Shown: piece after piece, positions 25,820 to 30,440 of the stretch
Position numbering within the stretch: position 1 is the first letter of the stretch
Layout: every line of letters starts with the position of its first letter
Assembly: GCA_028823035.1 (NCBI GenBank)
Contig: JAPKCI010000048.1
Coordinates: 1-33,365 of the forward strand
DNA from: Rubripirellula sp.
GTDB lineage: Bacteria > Planctomycetota > Planctomycetia > Pirellulales > Pirellulaceae
Direction: 5' to 3'
DNA length: 33,365 bases
The notes under the pieces: generated by a model
Databases searched by the model: none
What the model was told of the DNA's origin: nothing
Seen by the model: the letters and a program-made list of their open reading frames with translations, nothing else
Position numbers and translations under genes: made by a program

Positions 25820-27052
25820 TTACTGGTTCAACTGTTCTTCAACGATTTCGTTGCTGGCCTTGGTTCCCAAGGCTCCCCAGAGGCCGTAAGGACTCTCCCG
25901 TCCAACGCCGCCATCGGGACCGCGACCATCGCCGTTATCTCGACCGTAGACGACATGATTTTGGTCACCAGACTCAATCGAGTCGGTGATAAAGATCACT
26001 GCACCGTCACCCATCAGGATGTGTGCGCCTCCTTGGTGATAACTCGATGCGCAGAAAGAGCCAGCCTGTCCATGCCATCGCTGAACGTTATAGCTGTTAG
26101 GCGGCGTGATCGTGTGGAATGAACTGTACTCCAATCGACCATCCGACCAACGGCGACCGCGTTGATGATTGGGGTTGCTCTCGTAGCATGGTTTTCCTCC
26201 ACAGGGTGACAAACCACCCGTGGCAGGATTGGTATTGAGGTAAGCTGGGCGCTCAGGATCCAAATACTGCTTAAAGTAAGCAGGGGCCCTGTCCCAAGAT
26301 GTGTTGTCAAACTCCATCTGGGTCGCAGAGGCTAGTAAGTCCCTCGCCGAGACAACGCACTCACCACCCATGATGGTATTGGAGAGGCCGTCGGTGATGT
26401 CACGGAATTTCGTGAAGTGACGGGTGCGAAACACGCCGCGCGCCCAACGCTCAGAATCCTCTTCGCCCCATACGCCGCCGCTGTGGGCTTGACCTTGGTT
26501 GGTGACACCGCTCTCGCTCTGCTCGAAGAAGCTGTCTCCTGCACAAGCCGTGTAGTTGTTAAATGCAACTCGGCTTCCAACAGGTTGGGTTGGATCGCTG
26601 GGGCAGCGATACGTTGGGACCTGTGTTAACCACGGTTGGTAATTTTCGTCCCAAGGGTTCGGGCCCATCGCTGGATAAGGCGGATTCCTTGTGCTGCCAG
26701 TACGGTTGACGGCGAGGGGGTTCGAAACCTGCTCCCATAGCGCCTGTTGTTCGATGAATGGGGTGAGAGGTACCAACCAGCTCAACCAGAAAATGTTGCT
26801 GTTAGCAGCACCCATACCAGCCGTTTCATGCGTTCCACCTGCCAGCATCGGCAAATTCTTGTAGGCAGCGTGGTAGTTGTGAAGCCCGAGCCCAATCTGC
26901 TTGAAGTTGTTACTGCAACTCATTCGCCTCGCCGCCTCGCGAGCAGCTTGAACCGCGGGTAGTAACAGACCGACCAACACCCCGATAATTGCAATCACGA
27001 CAAGTAGCTCGACCAACGTAAAGCCGGTTCGACCCGTGTGTCTTTTTTTCAT
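25820..27052 (-). CDS. DUF1559 prepilin-like protein (N-terminal methylation motif, H-X9-DG)
   Basis: A 410-aa member of the planctomycete-expanded DUF1559 family. The N-terminus is a type IV prepilin-like signal: a short basic leader ending in G10, then FTLVELLVVIAIIGVLVGLL with Glu at the +5 position, followed by the typical PAVQAAREAARRMSC. The C-terminal signature H-X9-DG is present (H339 to D349-G350, in HQGGAHILMGDG). Processing by a prepilin peptidase and location at the envelope are expected from the family; its exact role is unknown. ATG at 27052 with GGA about 9 nt upstream. A strong terminator follows. It appears to be a single-gene transcript. Confidence 0.94.
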   Translation of the reverse strand: MKKRHTGRTGFTLVELLVVIAIIGVLVGLLLPAVQAAREAARRMSCSNNFKQIGLGLHNYHAAYKNLPMLAGGTHETAGMGAANSNIFWLSWLVPLTPFIEQQALWEQVSNPLAVNRTGSTRNPPYPAMGPNPWDENYQPWLTQVPTYRCPSDPTQPVGSRVAFNNYTACAGDSFFEQSESGVTNQGQAHSGGVWGEEDSERWARGVFRTRHFTKFRDITDGLSNTIMGGECVVSARDLLASATQMEFDNTSWDRAPAYFKQYLDPERPAYLNTNPATGGLSPCGGKPCYESNPNHQRGRRWSDGRLEYSSFHTITPPNSYNVQRWHGQAGSFCASSYHQGGAHILMGDGAVIFITDSIESGDQNHVVYGRDNGDGRGPDGGVGRESPYGLWGALGTKASNEIVEEQLNQ

Positions 27053-27378
27053 GTGAATATTCCAGGTTTAACCAAGTAGTTTAAAAAAACCAGTAAGTCG
27101 CCGGCAAGGGCTTTGACGGCCCATGATGATTTGGATCGACCCACTGTGGCAACGAATGTTTATTCGAGACAATTTATAGTATATGTTGCTGGGCGATTGG
27201 TTAACAACTCCCGAAGTCCAACGCGTTTTCATTTTAAAATCTGTGGTCAAAAAACTCGACCGACGTTGCAACATCGCTGAAAACGAGGTTTTCTCGATTT
27301 GCAGGACATGTATCTCAGCCGGTTTGAGAACCAATCGGCGTCCGCAATATCAGCAGAACGGCTAGCACCTGAACTGGC
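27053..27378. other. Upstream region of the DUF1559 gene
   Basis: About 325 bp containing the presumed minus-strand promoter of the DUF1559 gene. An AT-rich stretch around 27168-27185 could include a -10 element (TATACT on the minus strand), but no convincing -35 box could be paired with it. I see no other gene or RNA. Confidence 0.4.
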
Positions 27379-27921
27379 TTGATCCCAGAAACACCAAGAC
27401 CTTGCCAGCAGCAGTTCACACGTCGGCGAACATCGACTCTCTACACTGTCGCGTTCAACGCGATGGTATCCCAACTGAGAAAACAGACGATTCCAACCAA
27501 TGTGGGAGCGCCGGCAGGTCATCGGCCTGGAATGCTTCTCGTACCACCCGAACTGGAACTATCAGCACGCAAAATTCAGCGTTCGATCTATGCCGGACGA
27601 CCGGAGGACTTATTTAAAACGGTGGTTTGTCCTCGGCTAACAAATGCTGCGACGGGCGTAACCACCGACACGTCGAAGAACGCCTATCTTCTCGATGCCA
27701 GCGCTGGCGCGTTTATCCTTTGTCAACTCGACGGCCAGCACGGGCCAAAACCATCGCTCCACGATATGAACCTGAAGCGGTTCGGTTTGTCGGCTCGAGT
27801 GCTGTTTGACTTCGCGTTTTCAAACGGTGGTGATCCAACGGCGGTGATTCGCAATATCGCTGGTAAACTTTCGCATCAACATCCGGTGGCGTCGTCACGC
27901 AACCAGAACCGTGATAAATAA
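27379..27921 (+). pseudogene. Fragment resembling the C-terminal part of a Mu-like phage major capsid protein
   Basis: The open frame (180 aa from a TTG) has no credible start or ribosome binding site, and its first 25 residues look random. From about residue 28 it resembles phage Mu-type major head subunit proteins: MVSQLRKQT, then HRPGMLLVPPELELSARKI, VVCPRLT, YLLDASAGAFILCQLDGQHGP and FGLSARVLFDFAFSNGGDP. In such capsid proteins an LLVPP(E/A)LE segment is followed by a strand ending in PRL and later a (R/L)xDF motif. The assignment is by memory of these motifs, so moderate at best. No other phage structural gene is present, so this is probably a prophage relic close to the tRNA integration site. 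Confidence 0.42.
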
Positions 27922-28055
27922 GTGCGTTCGGATTGGCTTTCCAGTAAAGACCACATCAGCACCGAGTGGTTTGCTGGCTTCTGCGCGCGGATTCCGGCAC
28001 CTTGCTGCGGTTAACCGGGGTTCGCTTTTTCTTTTTCCTAGACGGGAGATAAGCA

Positions 28056-28259
28056 ATGGAATCCGGAGTGGATCGACAGATGGTCGAAGATTACAAACGC
28101 AAAATTGAAGAACGTGAACGCCAGAACCTGGAACGTCGCAAAGAAAAAGCGGCCGAGTTCGACCGTGGAATTGAGTTCGACCGTGGAACTGAGTTCGACC
28201 GTGGAACTTTCCACCTCAAAGAGGCCGACGGTAACTTGATCCCGCATCGGACTGAGTAG
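28056..28259 (+). CDS. Small charged protein with an EFDRG repeat (67 aa)
   Basis: A 67-residue ORF starts at ATG 28056, with GGGAG 7 nt upstream. Residues 1-32 are highly charged and helical (RQMVEDYKRKIEERERQNL), probably coiled-coil. They are followed by three tandem copies of the hexapeptide EFDRG(I/T), and then a short tail (FHLKEADGNLIPHRTE). The hexapeptides come from an 18-bp tandem repeat at 28155-28208. The function is unknown. The gene lies between a phage-like fragment and the tRNA, on the chromosomal side of the integrated element. Confidence 0.6.
   Translation: MESGVDRQMVEDYKRKIEERERQNLERRKEKAAEFDRGIEFDRGTEFDRGTFHLKEADGNLIPHRTE
28155..28208. repeat. 18-bp in-frame tandem repeat, 3 copies
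   Basis: Units at 28155-28172, 28173-28190 and 28191-28208 (consensus GAGTTCGACCGTGGAACT; the first has ATT at the end) encode EFDRG(I/T) three times inside the 67-aa ORF. The near-perfect DNA identity points to recent in-frame expansion. Confidence 0.9.
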
Positions 28260-28301
28260 TCGGGTCACAGTGTTACCCGCATCGGCGGTTCCACTGACCC
28301 G

Positions 28302-28372
28302 TACCACCCCATACCATCCTATACCACGAAACCATGATAACGGGTGTAACAATCCTCTCATCTGCGTTACAC
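28302..28372. repeat. Short direct repeats and a GTAAC inverted repeat upstream of tRNA-Val
   Basis: TACCA occurs three times at exact 10-bp intervals (28302, 28312, 28322). About 20 bp later come the arms GTGTAAC (28344-28350) and GTTACAC (28366-28372), perfectly complementary over 7 bp with a 15-nt spacer. Helix-phased repeats next to a tRNA integration site could be binding sites for recombination or regulatory proteins. No protein can be assigned. Confidence 0.4.
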
Positions 28373-28438
28373 TACTGTTGATGAAAAGTACAAGTTTTCC
28401 TGCATAAAACACTCGGAAAACGGCTTTTATTTTCGTCC

Positions 28439-28512
28439 GGGCGATTAGCTCAGTTGGTTAGAGCGCTGTGTTCACACCGCAGAGGTCACAGATTCGAATT
28501 CTGTATCGCCCA
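28439..28512 (+). tRNA. tRNA-Val (anticodon CAC)
   Basis: A complete cloverleaf of 74 nt: acceptor arms GGGCGAT (28439-28445) and ATCGCCC (28505-28511) with discriminator A28512; D stem GCTC/GAGC; anticodon stem CTGTG/CGCAG with one G-T pair; loop TTCACAC giving anticodon CAC at 28473-28475; five-nucleotide variable loop AGGTC; T stem ACAGA/TCTGT with loop TTCGAAT. The CCA end is not encoded. The gene is intact although a recombinase gene starts about 110 bp downstream, as expected when an element integrates at a tRNA 3' end and restores it. The second attachment site would lie beyond the window. Confidence 0.96.
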
Positions 28513-28624
28513 CTTTCGTAAGTTATTGCCGAAACGCTACTTAGCGTTACCGCCTCTTCGGCGTGCGGCTCGATGTTCAATCGTTACAGGGTATTTCCAT
28601 ACCCCGTATCAACATGGAGTTGTT

Positions 28625-29173
28625 ATGCCACCCTCAAAAAGTCACGCACCAGTTTATCGCTACCACGTCTCGGGAAATGCCCAGGTGAGGCTATGCGGGA
28701 AAGACTTTTACCTCGGGTCACACGGATCACCTGAGAGCTATTCTCGGTATCACGCACTGCTTGCGGAATACAACGCCAACGGCAAAAAGCTGCCGGAAGG
28801 CGTGCCACAGCATCAAATGTCGCAGGAAATCAGGGTACGGGATGTGACTGCGGATTTCCGCGAACTGGAGCTTCCGCGATACGTTGACAACAGCGGCTCA
28901 TATAGCCGTCTGTCCGGCGTCCTGAACGCTCTAAACGAGCTTTACGGGGAGTTACCAATATCTGAGTTTGGACCCCTTAGGCTTCGGGAATTACGCAGCC
29001 GGCTAGCGAGATCGGGCAACTGCCGGCGTTATCTGAACGCCCAAGTACGAGATGTGATCCGAGTTGTGAGACATGGACTATCACGCGAGCTTGTGAAGCC
29101 GGAAACGATCACAGCACTGGAATCTTTGCCACCGCTCAGAAGCGGAGAAGCTCACGACAACCCAAAACGGTAA
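28625..29173 (+). CDS. Tyrosine recombinase/integrase, N-terminal part, ended by an in-frame TAA
   Basis: A 182-aa piece starting at ATG 28625 with GGAG 5 nt upstream. The frame is open farther upstream only because it runs through the tRNA. It opens MPPSKSHAPVYRYHVSGNAQ and includes the DFYLGSHGSPESYSRYHALL arm-binding region, typical of planctomycete integrases, then a core-binding helical domain to about residue 180. Its TAA (29171-29173) lies in the same frame as the catalytic part, and only one codon (AGC) separates it from the GTG that opens that part. Changing T29171 to A would give Lys and restore a 362-residue integrase. It may be a true nonsense mutation, a sequencing error or read-through; two separate polypeptides are also possible. 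Confidence 0.85.
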   Translation: MPPSKSHAPVYRYHVSGNAQVRLCGKDFYLGSHGSPESYSRYHALLAEYNANGKKLPEGVPQHQMSQEIRVRDVTADFRELELPRYVDNSGSYSRLSGVLNALNELYGELPISEFGPLRLRELRSRLARSGNCRRYLNAQVRDVIRVVRHGLSRELVKPETITALESLPPLRSGEAHDNPKR

Positions 29174-29176
29174 AGC

Positions 29177-29713
29177 GTGGCGCTGACACTCGTTCAGGCA
29201 ACTATTCCACACCTTGATCCCGTGGTTCAAACCATGGTCAGGCTTCAGCTTGCAACTGCTTGCCGACCGTCTGAGCTTTTCAGCATGACACCGTCCCAGA
29301 TCGACCGTAGTGGCGCTGAATGGATGTACCGACCCGAGAACCACAAAACGCAGCATCGCGGCAAAACAAAAGCTATTCCCATTGTCGGCCAGGCTGTGAA
29401 GTTGCTCGAGCCGATGCTGTACTGTGATCCCGATCAGCTTTGTTTTGTGAACAGAGCCGGCACACCCTGGAATAAAGACACCTACAGGCGTCACATCACA
29501 AGAGCAGCCGGCAATAACGGTCTGGAACACTGGACGCCCTATCAGTTGCGACACACCGTTGCACAGATCGTCCGTGATGAGCTGGGCGTTGAGGCGGCGG
29601 CGGCTTTGTTAGGTCACTCCAAACTGTCCACTACGGAAATTTACAGCCGAGCGAGCGAACAGCGGGCCATCGATGCGGCCAGAATTGCGACTACCAATGC
29701 GATAGGTGGTTAG
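29177..29713 (+). CDS. Tyrosine recombinase/integrase, catalytic part
   Basis: A 178-aa catalytic domain in the same frame as the preceding piece. It opens with a GTG (29177) that has no ribosome binding site, so that start is nominal. Active-site residues are visible, numbered from the GTG: R30 in ATACRPSELF, K57 in ENHKTQHRGKTKAIPI, R125-H126 in PYQLRHTVAQ, H147 in LLGHSKLSTTEIY and the nucleophile Y156. The first His of the usual HxxR box is Tyr (Y122), a common variation that need not abolish activity. The domain itself is intact, so the recombinase could work if the upstream TAA is suppressed or is a sequencing error, or if the two halves assemble. Confidence 0.88.
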   Translation: MALTLVQATIPHLDPVVQTMVRLQLATACRPSELFSMTPSQIDRSGAEWMYRPENHKTQHRGKTKAIPIVGQAVKLLEPMLYCDPDQLCFVNRAGTPWNKDTYRRHITRAAGNNGLEHWTPYQLRHTVAQIVRDELGVEAAAALLGHSKLSTTEIYSRASEQRAIDAARIATTNAIGG

Positions 29714-29752
29714 CGGTTTTCCGCAGATGTAATTGACGTTGCTTGTCTGTGT

Positions 29753-29780
29753 TTGACATGATCGGTAACGCTGTTACATT
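29753..29780 (+). promoter_or_regulatory. Sigma-70-type promoter with overlapping palindrome
   Basis: A -35 box TTGACA (29753-29758, perfect) and a -10 box TACATT (29775-29780) are separated by 16 nt, predicting transcription from about 29787. A palindrome GTAAC-GCT-GTTAC (29765-29777) fills the spacer and touches the -10 box, an ideal place for a repressor to act. The same GTAAC/GTTAC half-sites appear in the inverted repeat before the tRNA (28344-28372). Confidence 0.75.
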
Positions 29781-29786
29781 TACGAA

Positions 29787-29956
29787 CGTCTGGAACGCCT
29801 TTGAAATCAAACGGCGGGTGGTAATACCCCTATCGGCATGATGCCGTGAGACAGCCTGTGGAGCAGGTGAAACGTTTTCAGACAACGTGAAGCGTACAGT
29901 TAAGGCAGCTGGCTTCGAATCAACTTTTATGAGTTGGTTTGGAGCCAGTTGCCTTA
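29787..29956 (+). ncRNA. Candidate structured RNA: leader of the DUF1580 gene or independent small RNA
   Basis: Directly after the promoter come four short hairpins: 29816-29829 (GGGT/ACCC), 29834-29846 (CGGCA/TGCCG), 29854-29868 (GCCTG/CAGGT) and 29872-29888 (ACGTT/AACGT). Then comes a 25-bp stem (29901-29925 with 29932-29956, 6-nt loop). In that stem every non-Watson-Crick pair is a G-U in the plus-strand RNA, a sign that RNA rather than DNA structure is maintained. Hairpins two to four are each followed by a TGARRCR word (29847, 29868, 29888). Whether it ends at the long stem or runs into the DUF1580 gene is unknown. No known Rfam class is recognised. Confidence 0.6.
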
Positions 29957-29975
29957 TTTAATGCAGCAACTGTGC

Positions 29976-29994
29976 CTCCGAACCTTTTTCGGAG
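29976..29994 (+). promoter_or_regulatory. Hairpin hiding the DUF1580 ribosome binding site
   Basis: A perfect 7-bp stem pairs CTCCGAA (29976-29982) with TTCGGAG (29988-29994) around a 5-nt loop. The 3' arm contains GGAG (29991-29994), the only Shine-Dalgarno-like sequence in front of the ATG at 30003, 8 nt away. When folded, translation should be blocked; opening the hairpin, perhaps by rearrangement of the upstream leader, would allow it. Confidence 0.65.
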
Positions 29995-30002
29995 AGCCTC
30001 TT

Positions 30003-30248
30003 ATGCAAGCCAGTTTCAAGAACAGTCATTTGTTGACCGAGGACATAATCCCTGTCCGTGACGTTCCGAAGTATTGCCCAACTCGTCCGTCGAAAGTTAC
30101 TTTTTATAGGTGGGTTAATAGAGGGATCACGACTTCGAATGGTGACCGCATAAAACTGGAGAGCTTGAAAATAGGCTCACAGTTAGTCACGAGCGTCCAG
30201 GCCGTCAATCGCTTCATCGCAGCGTCTCAAACAGAGGAGGCGGCGTAG
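30003..30248 (+). CDS. DUF1580 helix-turn-helix-like protein of the element
   Basis: An 81-aa protein; ATG at 30003 with GGAG 8 nt upstream (inside a hairpin). The frame stays open to 29934, but that extension overlaps the long stem and has no ribosome binding site. The sequence follows the DUF1580 pattern: LLTEDIIPVRDVPKYCPTRP, then VTFYRWVNRGI, LESLKIGSQLVTSVQAVNRFI. This is a winged or MerR-like helix-turn-helix arrangement similar to excisionases and AlpA-like regulators. DUF1580 proteins commonly sit next to integrases and primases in planctomycete elements. A role in excision or regulation of the element is therefore inferred. Two hairpins follow the stop codon. Confidence 0.82.
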   Translation: MQASFKNSHLLTEDIIPVRDVPKYCPTRPSKVTFYRWVNRGITTSNGDRIKLESLKIGSQLVTSVQAVNRFIAASQTEEAA

Positions 30249-30269
30249 AGCGAAGGTCACATCGGAAGC

Positions 30270-30304
30270 CCGGCCCTGGTGCTAGCGGACAAGCATCGGG
30301 CCGG
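30270..30304 (+). terminator. Hairpin after the DUF1580 gene, possible terminator
   Basis: A 13-bp imperfect stem: CCGGCCC (30270-30276) pairs with GGGCCGG (30298-30304), and GGTGCT (30278-30283) with AGCATC (30292-30297), with a bulged T30277 and an 8-nt loop. It is followed by CAATTT, a weak T tract. It lies 22 bp past the DUF1580 stop and probably ends or stabilises that transcript. Confidence 0.5.
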
Positions 30305-30354
30305 CAATTTCCAGACTATCGCGATGGATCAAGTTGACCATCAGGCAATAAAAA

Positions 30355-30384
30355 ACGGCCGTCGGTGAGGATTCCGGCGGCCGT
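30355..30384 (-). terminator. Hairpin with T tract on the minus strand
   Basis: An 11-bp stem (30355-30365 with 30374-30384, one G-T pair, 8-nt loop TGAGGATT). On the plus strand it is preceded by a run of A and followed by no T tract. Read on the minus strand it becomes a classic intrinsic terminator with a run of T. Either it stops antisense transcription coming from the primase gene, or it is only a leader hairpin of the primase transcript. No minus-strand gene is visible to its right. Confidence 0.55.
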
Positions 30385-30440
30385 CTGAACACGGGTGCGA
30401 GGAAGCACCTATTCGCAACATTCATACAATCAGTATAGCA

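Noticed and set aside
28454-28624. Integrase start upstream of 28625
   Set aside because: The extension would translate through the tRNA gene; the ATG at 28625 has a good ribosome binding site and the expected N-terminus.
29787-29956. Retron or group II intron RNA
   Set aside because: No reverse transcriptase gene is nearby and none of the diagnostic intron domain V features are visible.
29934-30002. Longer N-terminus for the DUF1580 protein
   Set aside because: It would begin inside the long hairpin without a ribosome binding site; the family starts near the ATG at 30003.
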